From Phaeovulum sp. (GTDB taxonomy: Bacteria > Pseudomonadota > Alphaproteobacteria > Rhodobacterales > Rhodobacteraceae): a stretch of 64,000 nt of DNA. A program made the translations under genes and the position numbers. The notes below the pieces were generated by a model. It worked only from the letters and a program-made list of their open reading frames with translations, had not been told where the DNA came from and did no database searches. Every line of letters starts with the position of its first letter. Positions within the stretch are counted from its first letter, which is position 1. The DNA lies in assembly GCF_030684035.1 (NCBI RefSeq), contig NZ_JAUXPI010000047.1, positions 62,001-126,000 of the forward strand. The letters are read 5' to 3'. Shown piece after piece: positions 45,541 through 54,475 of this stretch.

Positions 45541-46977
45541 TCATTTGCGGGCATAGACGTCTTCGTAGCGGATGATGTCGTCCTCGCCGAGATAGGCTCC
45601 GGTCTGCACCTCGATCAGCACCATCGGCAATTTGCCAGGGTTTTCCAGCCGGTGCATGGCGCCAAGCGGAATGTAGACCGACTGGTTTTCGCTCAGAAGC
45701 TGCACTGCGCCGTCAATCGTGACCCGCGCTGTGCCTGCAACCACGATCCAGTGTTCGGATCGGTGGTGGTGGCTTTGCAGCGAAAGCGCGGCACCGGGGT
45801 TTACCACGATGCGCTTGACCTGAAAGCGCGCGGCGATGGCGAGGCTTTCGAACCAGCCCCAGGGGCGGTGGTCGATCGGAAAGGCCTCGGCCTGGCGCGC
45901 ACCCTTGGCCCGCAGCGCCGCTACCACCTCTTTCACCCGCTGGCCTTCGGCCTTGCGCGCCACAAGCACCGCGTCGCCCATTGCCACCGCAACGATGCCG
46001 TCAAGCCCGACGCCGACCAGCTCCAGCCCCTCGGTTTCCGAACGCAGCAGCGTGTCGCGGCAGTCAATGGCGGTGGCGCGGTCCGAGGTCACGTTGCCCG
46101 CGCCGTCGGGACCGCCTTCCAGCCAGACCGCCTCCCAGCCGCCCAGGTCGGACCAGCCCGCGCCATAGGGCATTACCGCGAGGTTCCGGGCGTGCTCCAT
46201 GATTGCGAAATCGATCGAGACATCTTCCAGCCCGGCCCAAGGCCCGGCCGCAAGCCGGGTGAAGCCGAGATCGCTCATGGCACCCGCCAGCGCCGCCTCG
46301 ACCCCCGCCATCAGTTGCGGCGCATGGGCGCGGTAGGCGGCAATCAGCGCCTCGGCGGTAAAGAGGAAGATGCCGGCGTTCCAGAGGTAGTTCCCCGCCG
46401 CCAGCATTGCCGCGGCGCGCCCCGCATCGGGCTTTTCCACGAACCGCGCCAGCGGCTGCGGCACTGCCGCCGCCGCATCGGCCCCCGCGGCAAGTTCAAG
46501 CCAGCCATAGCCGGTTTCGGCGCGGGTGGGGGTGATGCCGAAGGTCACGAGGTCACCGGCGCGTGCCCGTGGCACCGCCGCCGCTACCGCCGCCCGAAAG
46601 GCCGCCGCATCAGCAATGACATGGTCCGAAGGCACCACCAGCATCAGCGCCCCGGGCGCGCGCGATGCCAGCCACAGCGCCGCTGCCAGCACCGCAGGCG
46701 CGGTGTTGCGGCCCTCCGGCTCGATCAGCACCGCCGCTGCCGCCACCTCGATGGCCGCAAGCTGCTCGGTCACGATGAAGCGAAAGGCCTCGCCGGTCAC
46801 AACCACGGGGGGAGCATAGCCCGGTGCCGAAAGCCGCTGCGCCGAGGCCTGAAACAGGCTCTGCGCGCCGATCAGCCGGGCGAACTGCTTGGGGTAGCCC
46901 TTGCGCGAAAGCGGCCAAAGCCGCGTTCCCGCGCCGCCGCAGAGAATGACAGGGTGGATGAGATTTGTTTCAGGCAT
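45541..46977 (-). CDS. manC: bifunctional mannose-1-phosphate guanylyltransferase / mannose-6-phosphate isomerase
   Basis: A 478-residue type II enzyme giving GDP-mannose. The N-terminal guanylyltransferase has ILCGGAGTRLWPLSRKGYPKQF and the FVEKPD motif near residue 180. The C-terminal isomerase cupin has RPWGWFESL, LSLQSHHHRSEHWIVVAGTA with metal-binding histidines, and YIPLGAMHRLENPG. It works with the phosphomannomutase at 15387. It may lead the rml operon's transcript. Confidence 0.95.
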   Translation of the reverse strand: MPETNLIHPVILCGGAGTRLWPLSRKGYPKQFARLIGAQSLFQASAQRLSAPGYAPPVVVTGEAFRFIVTEQLAAIEVAAAAVLIEPEGRNTAPAVLAAALWLASRAPGALMLVVPSDHVIADAAAFRAAVAAAVPRARAGDLVTFGITPTRAETGYGWLELAAGADAAAAVPQPLARFVEKPDAGRAAAMLAAGNYLWNAGIFLFTAEALIAAYRAHAPQLMAGVEAALAGAMSDLGFTRLAAGPWAGLEDVSIDFAIMEHARNLAVMPYGAGWSDLGGWEAVWLEGGPDGAGNVTSDRATAIDCRDTLLRSETEGLELVGVGLDGIVAVAMGDAVLVARKAEGQRVKEVVAALRAKGARQAEAFPIDHRPWGWFESLAIAARFQVKRIVVNPGAALSLQSHHHRSEHWIVVAGTARVTIDGAVQLLSENQSVYIPLGAMHRLENPGKLPMVLIEVQTGAYLGEDDIIRYEDVYARK

Positions 46978-47115
46978 CGCTTTCCGCTGCGCTAAAGACC
47001 GCTTCGGGCACAGGTTTGGCCTATGCCGACGCCGTTATCCAGCGCGAATTTCCTCCGCGCTGCTACACAACGCCCGCCGCATGCGCCTGCGGCAGCGCAA
47101 GACCGGGCGCACCTG

Positions 47116-47139
47116 CCCCGGCGCGTGTTCGCGCCGGGG
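47116..47139. terminator. perfect 10-bp hairpin downstream of the 47156-47662 gene
   Basis: CCCCGGCGCG (47116-47125), loop TGTT, CGCGCCGGGG (47130-47139). It lies 17 bases past the stop of the minus-strand gene and could end its transcript, but no U-run follows on either strand, so it may act with Rho or serve another purpose. Confidence 0.45.
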
Positions 47140-47155
47140 TTGCATTGCGCGGTCG

Positions 47156-47662
47156 TCACACCTCGGCAAAGCCCACAACGTAGTTCTTGCCGTAGGCCTT
47201 GGCGCATTTCGGGCAGGTGGTGTAATAGAAATACGCCTGCCCATCCGGTTTTCCATGCGCCGCCGATATTGCCTGCAGCGCCTCGTGCCAATGCCGCGCC
47301 TCGGCGAAGCTGCCTTCGAACACCTTGGTCACGAAATCGCCGCTGAGTGTCGTCACCTCTTCGCCGGGCACCGCGGCGCGGATAGCGAAAAGGTGCTCGG
47401 CGCTCCAGGGCGAAAGCTCGCGGCTCAGCACCACGAAACCCTCGGGTTCCACCGCCGCGCCCGCGTCGAGCTTGCCCAGAACCCTGCCGAAGACCGTGCC
47501 CCAGTTCAGCGGAATATGCATGACGCTGCGGGTCAATGCGCGCAAGAACGCCTTGTCGCGGAAATGCACCTCGGCACCGTCCCAGCCTTCCGGGTTGAAT
47601 TTCGCGCAACAGCCGGTGGTGTTGGTGCTGGTGTCCAGACGGGGAACAACATTCATGTTCAT
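47156..47662 (-). CDS. conserved-looking hypothetical protein with C-terminal CxxC motif
   Basis: A 168-residue soluble protein. TTGCCAKFNPEGWDGAEVHFRDKAF at the N-terminus (given here as two adjoining blocks, TTGCCAKFNPEGW and DGAEVHFRDKAF) and FYYTTCPKCAKAYGKNYV at the C-terminus suggest a paired cysteine site that could bind zinc. I do not recognise a named family. ATG 47662 follows AGGGGG with 5-base spacing. It stands alone between manC and the rplI terminator, with its own hairpin downstream. Confidence 0.75.
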   Translation of the reverse strand: MNMNVVPRLDTSTNTTGCCAKFNPEGWDGAEVHFRDKAFLRALTRSVMHIPLNWGTVFGRVLGKLDAGAAVEPEGFVVLSRELSPWSAEHLFAIRAAVPGEEVTTLSGDFVTKVFEGSFAEARHWHEALQAISAAHGKPDGQAYFYYTTCPKCAKAYGKNYVVGFAEV

Positions 47663-47744
47663 CGCAACCCCCTGTTAAAATGCCAGTGCGGAGAGTCTGC
47701 CACGGGCCGGGCTGAGCCGCGCTGACCTGCGTCAAGGCGGCATG

Positions 47745-47778
47745 AAAAAATCCGCGTCCGGTTGCCCGGGCGCGGATT
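47745..47778 (-). terminator. rho-independent terminator of the rpsF-rpsR-rplI operon
   Basis: Read on the minus strand, AATCCGCG (47778-47771) pairs with CGCGGATT (47756-47749), with extra pairing inside (CCGG/CCGG), and continues into a T run (47750-47745). It lies 22 bases after the rplI stop. Confidence 0.88.
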
Positions 47779-47799
47779 CATTTCAGCAAGGCGCTGGTA

Positions 47800-48378
47800 T
47801 CAGAGGTCTTCGCCGTCTTCGTTGGCGGCACCGATATCGTCGAACAGCTCGGCGATTTCGAAGTCTGCGGCAGCTTCCGCCTCGGCGGCGAGCTGCTGGA
47901 TCGATTTGCCTGCGGCCTGCAACTCGGCTTCTTCTGCCGAGCGTGCCACGTTCATGGTGATCGTTATCGCGACCTCGGGGTGCAGCACCACGGAAACGTC
48001 GTGCAGCCCAAGCTCCTTGATCGGCGAATCAATCACCACCTGCTTGCGGTCAACGCTGAAGCCTGCGGCGGTCGCCGCTTCGGCAACGTCGCGCGCGGTG
48101 ACCGAACCGTAAAGCGCCCCGGCGTCTGAGGCCGAGCGGATCACGATGAACTTCTGCCCGGCGAGCTTCTCGCCGGCCGCCTCGGCCTCTTTGCGGGTTT
48201 CGAGGTTGCGCGCTTCAAGCTGCGCCTTGCGGGTCTCGAAACTCTTGATGTTGGCATCAGAGGCCCTGAGCGCCTTGCCTTGCGGCAACAGGAAGTTGCG
48301 CGCGTAGCCGTCTTTGACCTTGACCACTTCGCCCATCTGGCCAAGCTTGGCCACACGTTCCAGAAGGATGACTTGCAT
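47800..48378 (-). CDS. rplI: 50S ribosomal protein L9
   Basis: A 192-residue L9, beginning [36 protein letters not shown], which is read here as the standard N-terminal rRNA-binding domain ([16 protein letters not shown], then [12 protein letters not shown]). A long helix and the C-terminal domain ([17 protein letters not shown]) follow. An acidic alanine-rich tail of about 45 residues (ending [10 protein letters not shown]) extends beyond the E. coli length, as often in alphaproteobacteria. It is the last gene of the operon. Confidence 0.97.
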   Translation of the reverse strand: MQVILLERVAKLGQMGEVVKVKDGYARNFLLPQGKALRASDANIKSFETRKAQLEARNLETRKEAEAAGEKLAGQKFIVIRSASDAGALYGSVTARDVAEAATAAGFSVDRKQVVIDSPIKELGLHDVSVVLHPEVAITITMNVARSAEEAELQAAGKSIQQLAAEAEAAADFEIAELFDDIGAANEDGEDL

Positions 48379-48389
48379 GTGCGCGCTCC

Positions 48390-48617
48390 TTATTTCACGG
48401 CGTAGGGCAGCAGGGCGAGAAAGCGCGCGCGCTTGATCGCGCGGGCCAGTTCACGCTGCTTGATCGCCGAAACGGCGGTGATTCGCGCGGGCACGATCTT
48501 GCCGCGCTCGGAAATGTAGCGCTGCAGCAGCCGCACGTCCTTGTAGTCGATCTTCGGCGCGTTGTCGCCCGAGAACGGGCAGACCTTGCGGCGGCGGAAA
48601 AACGGTTTGTTCGCCAT
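48390..48617 (-). CDS. rpsR: 30S ribosomal protein S18
   Basis: A 75-residue S18 of normal length. It contains [38 protein letters not shown] and the conserved ending [11 protein letters not shown]. It lies between rpsF and rplI, 11 bases before rplI. CPFSG retains a single zinc-type cysteine. Confidence 0.97.
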   Translation of the reverse strand: MANKPFFRRRKVCPFSGDNAPKIDYKDVRLLQRYISERGKIVPARITAVSAIKQRELARAIKRARFLALLPYAVK

Positions 48618-48643
48618 GGTTTATGTCCTTTCCAGCTGCCAGA

Positions 48644-49090
48644 TCAACGACGGTCGAAACCGCCGCGGCGTTCGCCGCCACGGTCACCACCACGATCGCC
48701 GCGGTCGCCACGGTCGCCACGGTCACGGTCGCCGCGGTCGGGGCGGTCGCCACGCTCGCTGCGCTCGTCGCGCTTTTGCATCTGCACCGAAGGGCCGTCT
48801 TCATGGGCATCGACCTTGATGGTCAGCACCCGCATGACGTCGTCGTGCAGCCGCGCCAGACGCTCCATCTCCTGCACGGCACCCGCGGGGGCATCCGATT
48901 TGAGAAAGGCGTAGTGGCCCTTGCGGTTCTTGTTGATCTTGTAGGCCATCGTCTTGACGCCCCAGTATTCGTGTTCAACGACCTTGCCGCCGTTATCCGC
49001 GATCACCGTGGAGAAATGTTCGATAAGGCCTTCGGCCTGCGCGTTGGAAAGGTCCTGACGCGCGATCAGCACATGCTCGTATAGCGGCAT
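48644..49090 (-). CDS. rpsF: 30S ribosomal protein S6 with an RGD-rich C-terminal tail
   Basis: A 148-residue S6. The core ([34 protein letters not shown], then [16 protein letters not shown]) spans about 105 residues. The last 40 or so are a low-complexity tail of repeated [11 protein letters not shown] units ending GGFDRR, encoded by a repetitive stretch at about 48650-48770. ATG 49090 has AGGAG 5 bases upstream and the typical S6 start; the longer upstream frame overlaps the promoter. First gene of the operon. Confidence 0.96.
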   Translation of the reverse strand: MPLYEHVLIARQDLSNAQAEGLIEHFSTVIADNGGKVVEHEYWGVKTMAYKINKNRKGHYAFLKSDAPAGAVQEMERLARLHDDVMRVLTIKVDAHEDGPSVQMQKRDERSERGDRPDRGDRDRGDRGDRGDRGGDRGGERRGGFDRR

Positions 49091-49191
49091 GCAAACTCCT
49101 GTCTTCTCAGGCGGCTTCATAGGCGGGCGAACACTTCCGCGACCCGCCACGAGAGGCTCAGCCAATTACGTGAATGCGGAAGATGCGGCTT

Positions 49192-49219
49192 CATATAGGC
49201 CCCCCCCAGCCGACGCAAG
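49192..49219 (-). promoter_or_regulatory. candidate promoter of the rpsF operon
   Basis: On the minus strand, TTGCGT (49219-49214) and TATATG (49197-49192) are separated by 16 bases that include an eight-G run, about 100 bases before rpsF. The hexamers match sigma-70 well for a GC-rich genome. Not proven. Confidence 0.45.
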
Positions 49220-49234
49220 CGAAATGGCTGCCGC

Positions 49235-49834
49235 TCAGTCCTGCTTTGGGGCGGCGTGGCGGGCGAAGAGACGCGCCTGCGCCATGAAGAAGCCAAAGAC
49301 CAGCACGGTGAGACCGAAGGTCTTGAAGTTCACCCAGGCCTGGTCCGACATCGTGCGGGCGATCGCTTCGTTGAGCACCGCAAGCCCGAGAAAGAAGGCA
49401 ATCAGCCGCCAGGTCAGAATCCGCCAGCCCACGGGCGTCAGCGGCAGCACCTCTTCCATCACCAGCGCCAGCCAGGATTTTCCCAGCGCCATGCCAAGGC
49501 CAAGGATGCCGGCAAACATGAGGTAGATGATCGTCACCTTCATCTTGAGGAACCGGGGGTCATTGAGCCAGATCGTCAGCCCGCCGAACACCACCACCAG
49601 CACCAGCGTTGCCACCTGCATCGGCGAAAGCCGCCCGGTGAGCCGCCAGAGAACAAGGGTCGAAGCCACCATCAGCGGCACAAAGAGCGCGGTGGCAAGG
49701 ATGAAGCCCGAATACTCGGTGCCCGCGAAGCTGAAGCTGCGTGCCTTCAGCCGCCCGAAAGCGATGAAAAACGCCAAGAGCGGCCCGAACTCCAGCCCGA
49801 ATTTCAGCCACGGGTTGATCTTTCTGCCTGCCAT
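49235..49834 (-). CDS. yciB: inner membrane septation-type protein YciB (IspZ family)
   Basis: A 199-residue membrane protein with five or six spans. Family sequence includes LEFGPLLAFFIAFGR, a span near FILATALFVPLMVAST, LTIWLNDPRFLKMKVTIIYLMFAGILGLG, and the conserved NEAIARTMSDQAWVNFKTFG near the C-terminus. YciB proteins affect envelope integrity and cell division. It follows the EamA gene by 4 bases in the same orientation, in the order ftsY - eamA - yciB. Confidence 0.94.
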   Translation of the reverse strand: MAGRKINPWLKFGLEFGPLLAFFIAFGRLKARSFSFAGTEYSGFILATALFVPLMVASTLVLWRLTGRLSPMQVATLVLVVVFGGLTIWLNDPRFLKMKVTIIYLMFAGILGLGMALGKSWLALVMEEVLPLTPVGWRILTWRLIAFFLGLAVLNEAIARTMSDQAWVNFKTFGLTVLVFGFFMAQARLFARHAAPKQD

Positions 49835-49838
49835 GTCT

Positions 49839-50738
49839 CTATCCCGCCATTTCCACCACCACCGCGCCTGCCGCGATCAGCGCCATCAGCGTAACGCGGC
49901 GCGGCCCGGTCCGCTCACCCAGAATGACCCATCCGATCAAGGCCGCGAACACTGTCGAGGTTTCGCGCAATACAGCCGCCTCGCCAACCTTGTCCAGTCG
50001 CGTCGCCAGCATGATTGCGCCGAAGGAGAAAAAGGCGACAAATGCGCCTAGCACGCCGCGCTTGGCCAGCGGCAACACCTCTGCCGCCGCCAGCCCGCGC
50101 CAGCGGCGAAACGTGAGCGCGGGCATGAACCAGCCGTCGATGAAAAAGAACCACGCCAGAAAGGTGAAGGGGTCGGCGGTGGCGCGGATGCCGTAGGCAT
50201 CGTAGGTGGTGTAAAGCGCCACGAAGGCACCGGTCAGCACCGCGAGGCCCAGGGCGGGGCCAAGCGTGTCACGCGCCAGCGTGACATTGCGCAGATTGTA
50301 GATCGCGAGCCCGAAGATCCCCGACAGGAGCATTGCCAGCCCGGCCCACTGCCCCGCGTTGAAATGCTCGCCAAAGATCAACCCCGCACCGAGGACCGCG
50401 AACAGCGGGCCGGTGCCGCGCACCACCGGATAGACCACGGTATAGGCTCCGCGCTGGTAGGTCATTGCCTGCGCCAGCTTGTAGCCCGCGTGGATGAAGA
50501 ACGCGCCGGCGAAGATCGGCCACATATGCGGTTCGGGCCACGGCACCACGAACAGCGCGAACGGCGCGGCGAGAAGGCCGTAGCTTGCGTCGATCGCCGC
50601 GCGGCTGATCCAGGGGTCGTGACGGCCCTTTTGCAGCGCGCCGAAGACCGCGTGCAGGAAGGCGGCAACCAGCGCCAGCACCAGCGCCAGTTGGTGGCCC
50701 GCAGCCGTGCCTTCGAGGCCGATCAGCCAGGCGCTCAT
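49839..50738 (-). CDS. EamA/DMT family transporter
   Basis: A 299-residue integral membrane protein with about ten spans in two homologous EamA halves (AFLHAVFGALQKGRHDPWIS early; AGLIFGEHFNAGQWAGLAMLLSG mid-protein; TVFAALIGWVILGERTGPRRV near the end). The conserved glutamate-bearing ends of each half (FGE, LGE) are present. Substrate is unknown; relatives export amino acids or other metabolites. It lies between ftsY and yciB, separated from ftsY by the dispersed hairpin repeat. Confidence 0.9.
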   Translation of the reverse strand: MSAWLIGLEGTAAGHQLALVLALVAAFLHAVFGALQKGRHDPWISRAAIDASYGLLAAPFALFVVPWPEPHMWPIFAGAFFIHAGYKLAQAMTYQRGAYTVVYPVVRGTGPLFAVLGAGLIFGEHFNAGQWAGLAMLLSGIFGLAIYNLRNVTLARDTLGPALGLAVLTGAFVALYTTYDAYGIRATADPFTFLAWFFFIDGWFMPALTFRRWRGLAAAEVLPLAKRGVLGAFVAFFSFGAIMLATRLDKVGEAAVLRETSTVFAALIGWVILGERTGPRRVTLMALIAAGAVVVEMAG

Positions 50739-50765
50739 GGTGCCATGCGCCTGCGGCGGGCGTTG

Positions 50766-50812
50766 GCGGGGGGCCTTCTGCCCCCCGCACCCCCCGAGGG
50801 TATTTGGACGTT
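50766..50812 (+). repeat. dispersed intergenic hairpin repeat, copy B
   Basis: GCGGGGGG (50766-50773), loop CCTTCTG, CCCCCCGC (50781-50788), then ACCCCCCGAGGGTATTTGGA. It matches copy A at 10933, but the outer stem pair is G-C here and C-G there, a compensatory change that keeps the stem intact. It occupies most of the 91-base gap between ftsY and the EamA gene. Confidence 0.85.
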
Positions 50813-50829
50813 GAAGACACGCAAGGGCA

Positions 50830-51831
50830 TCAGCTTTCGGAACCTACCAGTGCGCGGGCAAAATCATCCGGGTCGAAAGCGGCGAGATCGTCGATCTGTT
50901 CGCCAATGCCGATCGCGTGGATCGGCAGGCCGAAGCGGTCGGCCAGCGCCACCAGCACGCCGCCCTTGGCGGTGCCGTCGAGCTTGGTCATCACCAGGCC
51001 CGAGACATCGGCGAGCTTGCGGAAGATCTCGACCTGGTTGAGCGCGTTCTGGCCGGTTGTGGCGTCGAGCACCAAAAGCGTATTGTGCGGTGCCGAGGGG
51101 TCTTTCTTGCGGATCACCCGGACGATCTTGGCCAGTTCCTCCATCAGGTCGGCGCGATTTTGCAGCCGGCCCGCGGTGTCGATCAGCAAGAGGTCGGCAC
51201 CGTCTGCCTGCGCCCTGGTCATCGCGTCAAAGGCGAGGCTGGCGGGGTCAGAGCCTTCGGGCGCGGTCAGCACCGGCACCCCGGCGCGCTGGCCCCAGAT
51301 CTGCAACTGCTCCACCGCGGCGGCGCGAAAGGTATCGCCCGCCGCGATCACCACGGTCTTGCCTGCCGCGCTCAGCTGGGCGGCGAGCTTGCCGATGGTG
51401 GTGGTCTTGCCTGAGCCATTCACCCCCACCACCAGCACCACCTGCGGCCTTTGCGGATAAAGCGGCAACGGGCGCGCTACCGGTGCCATGATGCGGGCAA
51501 TCTCGGCGGCCAGCGCCGATTTGATCTCGGGCAGCGACAGCCGTTTGCCGATCCGTCCTTCGGCAAGGTTCGCGGTCACCCTTGCGGCGGTGCTTACCCC
51601 CATGTCGGCGGCGATCAGCAGATCTTCGAGGCTTTCGAGCATGGCAGCGTCGAGCACACGGCGCGGGGCGGCTTCGTCGCCACGCCCGAGGATGCGGCCG
51701 AACAGGCCGGGTCTGGCCGTGGCTTCGGCATCGGCGGGCTGCGGCGCTTCGGTGACGATTGCGGCAAGGCCTTCGTCGAGTTTCTCCGACGATCGGACGA
51801 GGCGGGACTTGAGCTTGGCAAAAAACGACAT
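50830..51831 (-). CDS. ftsY: signal recognition particle receptor FtsY
   Basis: A 333-residue SRP GTPase receptor that docks ribosome-SRP complexes at the inner membrane. The acidic N-terminal A domain is short. The NG domain has G1 GVNGSGKTTTIGKLA near residue 137, DTFRAAAVEQLQ, G3 DTAGRLQN, G4 TKLDGTAKGG and the closing GIGEQIDDLAAFDPDDF. ATG 51831 (MSFFAKLKSRL) is the natural start. Confidence 0.96.
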   Translation of the reverse strand: MSFFAKLKSRLVRSSEKLDEGLAAIVTEAPQPADAEATARPGLFGRILGRGDEAAPRRVLDAAMLESLEDLLIAADMGVSTAARVTANLAEGRIGKRLSLPEIKSALAAEIARIMAPVARPLPLYPQRPQVVLVVGVNGSGKTTTIGKLAAQLSAAGKTVVIAAGDTFRAAAVEQLQIWGQRAGVPVLTAPEGSDPASLAFDAMTRAQADGADLLLIDTAGRLQNRADLMEELAKIVRVIRKKDPSAPHNTLLVLDATTGQNALNQVEIFRKLADVSGLVMTKLDGTAKGGVLVALADRFGLPIHAIGIGEQIDDLAAFDPDDFARALVGSES

Positions 51832-51936
51832 CGGCAGCCCTTTCGGTTGCCCCTCACCTAATCAATCGCGGCGCGCCTGGAAAGGCCCAGAGCCTGCCCG
51901 GCAAACTTGGACTCCGGTTTTGTCACCTGACGGACT

Positions 51937-52644
51937 CTAGCCTTTGGCGATCAGCCACCAGATGCCCCCATCTTTCAGGCTGCCCAGAAGGATCAGCGCC
52001 TGCCCCGCCCAGTAGGCGGGCCAGAGTGCCAGCGCCAGGGCCCGGCGGGCGGCGGGGGCAGCGATCACGAAGCGTTCGAGCGCCAGCATCAGGTCGGAGG
52101 CGACGAACAGCGCAACCCCGAGCCGCAGCGCATCTTTGCCCGGTCCGGCGGCCACCAGTGCCGCCGCCGCCATCAGCCCGATCACCCCCACATAGGCCCG
52201 CACCGGTCCCCGAAGCGCGCCGGTTCGCGGCGCGAGCCAGAGCTCGGTCGAGGCGAGCAACAGGCCAAGCAGCGCCAGAGCAGCGAGGTCGGAAGGCGCG
52301 GGGGCCCAGGCACTGCCGCCCGCCAGCCCCGCGAGGTGGAAAAGCGGCGCTGCCGCGAAAGCCAGCGCATAGGCGAGATGCCCGGCGGCAAACGCCCCCA
52401 TCCCTGCCAGAAACGCCTGCGGGCCAGGGCGCGACAGCGCCAGATCGCCAGCCGCCCCGAACGCCAGCCCCGCGACGACCAGCCAGGGCACCGCAGCCGC
52501 CCAGCCCGCCAGCGCCAGCAGCGCCACCGAGGCGGTCTTGGCGGCACTGCGCGGCCAGGATGCGCAAGCGCCGCTTGCCCAGCGAAATTCATAGACGAGC
52601 GCGAGGCTCGCCGCCGCCAGGATGAATGCTGTTGCGTTACCCAT
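51937..52644 (-). CDS. YhhN/TMEM86 family membrane protein (lysoplasmalogenase-like)
   Basis: A 235-residue protein with about eight spans. The family acid residues occur in AFGAAGDLALSR (near residue 65) and FVASDLMLALERF (near 180), matching the two conserved aspartates of YhhN/TMEM86, whose animal member hydrolyses lysoplasmalogens. ATG 52644 is chosen because the region before it is cysteine-rich and unlike the family. It is divergent from the alkB-like gene, with a 289-base spacer that holds only an AT-rich patch (near 52870-52895) which may carry a promoter. Confidence 0.82.
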   Translation of the reverse strand: MGNATAFILAAASLALVYEFRWASGACASWPRSAAKTASVALLALAGWAAAVPWLVVAGLAFGAAGDLALSRPGPQAFLAGMGAFAAGHLAYALAFAAAPLFHLAGLAGGSAWAPAPSDLAALALLGLLLASTELWLAPRTGALRGPVRAYVGVIGLMAAAALVAAGPGKDALRLGVALFVASDLMLALERFVIAAPAARRALALALWPAYWAGQALILLGSLKDGGIWWLIAKG

Positions 52645-52933
52645 CGCGCCCCCGCCCGGAGTGGCGCAATCCTGCCCCGAAATGCAGGCCGCGGCAATGC
52701 CGCAGCACGGGCAAGTGGTGCAGACAAGAGGTCCGGCGCTGCGCGGGGCACCCACCCCCCGACGGGGCGCGCAACCACCGTGCATTTTCCCGGATTGCGG
52801 CGCTTTTGCCGTGCTCAAACCGCCTGCCAAGCCGCGCCGAGCCTCGGGGTCGGGTCCGAACCTTTGCTGCGCCCGAAAAACAATACTGCAAATTACCGGC
52901 CCGGATGACTAGAATGCTGCCCGGAGGTGCCCG

Positions 52934-54007
52934 ATGCCCCTATCCCCGCTTGCCCGTTTCACCCGCCGCGTGCCCGAGGTTTCGGCCTTTGCCATCGCCA
53001 CGCTGGCACCGCTGCCGCTTCTGGTGCTGGGTGCCTTTTTCGGCGGCGCCTGGGCGTGGGGGGCGCTGGCGCTGATCACGCTGGTGACCTTCGCGCTGGA
53101 TGAACTGGCGGCGCTGCCCACCCCGGATGCCCCCGAGGGGCGCGCCTTTCCCGCCGCCGACACGCTTTCGGTGGCCTTGGCGCTGGCGCATTTCGCGGCG
53201 CTGGCGCTGGTGGTTTTTGCGCTTTCGGGGGGAACCGGGCTTGGCGTTGCAAGTTCGGTTGCGGTCTATCTCGGCTTTGGCCTGTTCTTCGGCCAGGTCA
53301 GCAATGCCAATGCGCATGAACTGATCCACCGCGCCGACCGCAGGCTCTTCTGGCTGGGCATGTGGGTCTATATTTCGCTTGCCTTCGGCCACCATACCTC
53401 GGCGCATCGACTGGTGCACCACCGCTTTGCCGCCACCGAAGATGACCCGAGTTCGGCGGCGCTGGGCGAAGGTTTCTGGGCTTTTGCGCCGCGCGCCTGG
53501 AAGGGCGGATTCGTTGCGGGCTACGAGATGGAAGAGGGGCTGCGGGCGCGCAGCATCGGCAGCGCGCGGCGCAACCCCTATCCGCTTTATCTCGGCGGTG
53601 CCGGCGCGGTGGCGGTGGCGGTGACGCTGGCATTCGGCTGGCGCGGGTTTCTGGCCTGGCTGGCACTGGTGGCCTATGCGCAACTGCAACTGCTGCTGTC
53701 CGATTATGTGCAGCACTACGGTCTGCGGCGGCGGACCGGCCCCGATGGACGCCCCGAGCCGATCGGGCTTGCGCATAGCTGGGATGCGCCGCACCCCGCC
53801 TCGTCGCTCTGGATGCTGAATGCGCCGCGCCATTCCGACCACCACGCGCACCCGGCACGGCCCTATCCGGCGCTGCAACTTGGCACCCTCGGTGCGGATC
53901 GCCCGATCCTGCCGCGCTCGCTGCCCACGATGGCTGCGCTGGCGCTGTTCCCGCCGCTCTGGCGCCGGGTAATGGACCACCGCGTGCGCGCGCTCCAGCA
54001 GGCGTGA
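52934..54007 (+). CDS. alkB: AlkB-type alkane 1-monooxygenase / fatty acid desaturase family
   Basis: A 357-residue membrane di-iron hydroxylase. The histidine clusters of the AlkB family are present: NAHELIH near residue 125, HTSAHRLVHHRF near 155, and LNAPRHSDHHAHPARPYP near 295, on a hydrophobic scaffold of six spans. AlkB enzymes hydroxylate medium-chain alkanes or related chains using rubredoxin, and no rubredoxin gene is adjacent. ATG 52934 has GGAGGTG upstream. A different chain substrate, such as a lipid, is possible. Confidence 0.88.
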   Translation: MPLSPLARFTRRVPEVSAFAIATLAPLPLLVLGAFFGGAWAWGALALITLVTFALDELAALPTPDAPEGRAFPAADTLSVALALAHFAALALVVFALSGGTGLGVASSVAVYLGFGLFFGQVSNANAHELIHRADRRLFWLGMWVYISLAFGHHTSAHRLVHHRFAATEDDPSSAALGEGFWAFAPRAWKGGFVAGYEMEEGLRARSIGSARRNPYPLYLGGAGAVAVAVTLAFGWRGFLAWLALVAYAQLQLLLSDYVQHYGLRRRTGPDGRPEPIGLAHSWDAPHPASSLWMLNAPRHSDHHAHPARPYPALQLGTLGADRPILPRSLPTMAALALFPPLWRRVMDHRVRALQQA

Positions 54008-54069
54008 TCGGGTCGGGGCTATCGCGCAGGCGCGCGATCTGGCAGGCTGGTGCCAGGAGGGCGATCAGT

Positions 54070-54465
54070 ATGCGTCTTTTGCTCGCTGCAATACTCGTGA
54101 TCGCGCCGCTTGCCGCAGCGGCAGAGGACACGCTTGACGCCGATCAGTTCGATGCGCGCACGCTTGGGCGCACCATTACCTACAGCCGCTTGGGCGAGGT
54201 TTACGGCACCGAGGAATACCTGCCCGGGCGGCGGGTTCGTTGGGCCTTTACCGGCGGTAGTTGCAAGGAGGGCAGCTGGTTTCAGCGCGAAAGCTACATC
54301 TGCTTTGCCTATGACACGAGGTCCGATCTGCAATGCTGGACCTTCACCGAAACCGATGCCGGGCTGGTGGCCCGGTTCATGGGCGATGCAGAGGGCGACC
54401 CGTTGGTGGCGCTCCGCGAAAGCCCGCTGCCACTGGCCTGCGCCGGTCCCGACGTGGGCGTTTGA
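54070..54465 (+). CDS. small secreted protein of unknown function
   Basis: A 131-residue exported protein with signal peptide MRLLLAAILVIAPLAAAAED. The mature domain (TITYSRLGEVYGTEEYLPGR, GGSCKEGSWFQRESYICFAY and QCWTFTETDAGL) has four cysteines and looks like a compact beta-rich periplasmic domain seen in other Rhodobacterales small proteins. ATG 54070 has AGGAGG upstream. It is close to alkB (62 bases) and may share its transcript. It is convergent with xseA. Confidence 0.72.
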   Translation: MRLLLAAILVIAPLAAAAEDTLDADQFDARTLGRTITYSRLGEVYGTEEYLPGRRVRWAFTGGSCKEGSWFQRESYICFAYDTRSDLQCWTFTETDAGLVARFMGDAEGDPLVALRESPLPLACAGPDVGV

Positions 54466-54475
54466 GCCTGCGGCT

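Noticed and set aside
48650-48775. Repeated CGGTCACGGTCGCC-like units as a possible CRISPR or minisatellite
   Set aside because: The units are in frame with the S6 C-terminal tail and have no unique spacers.
49196-49212. Run of eight C residues as a possible frameshift site
   Set aside because: It lies in the untranslated promoter region before rpsF, between the candidate -35 and -10 boxes.
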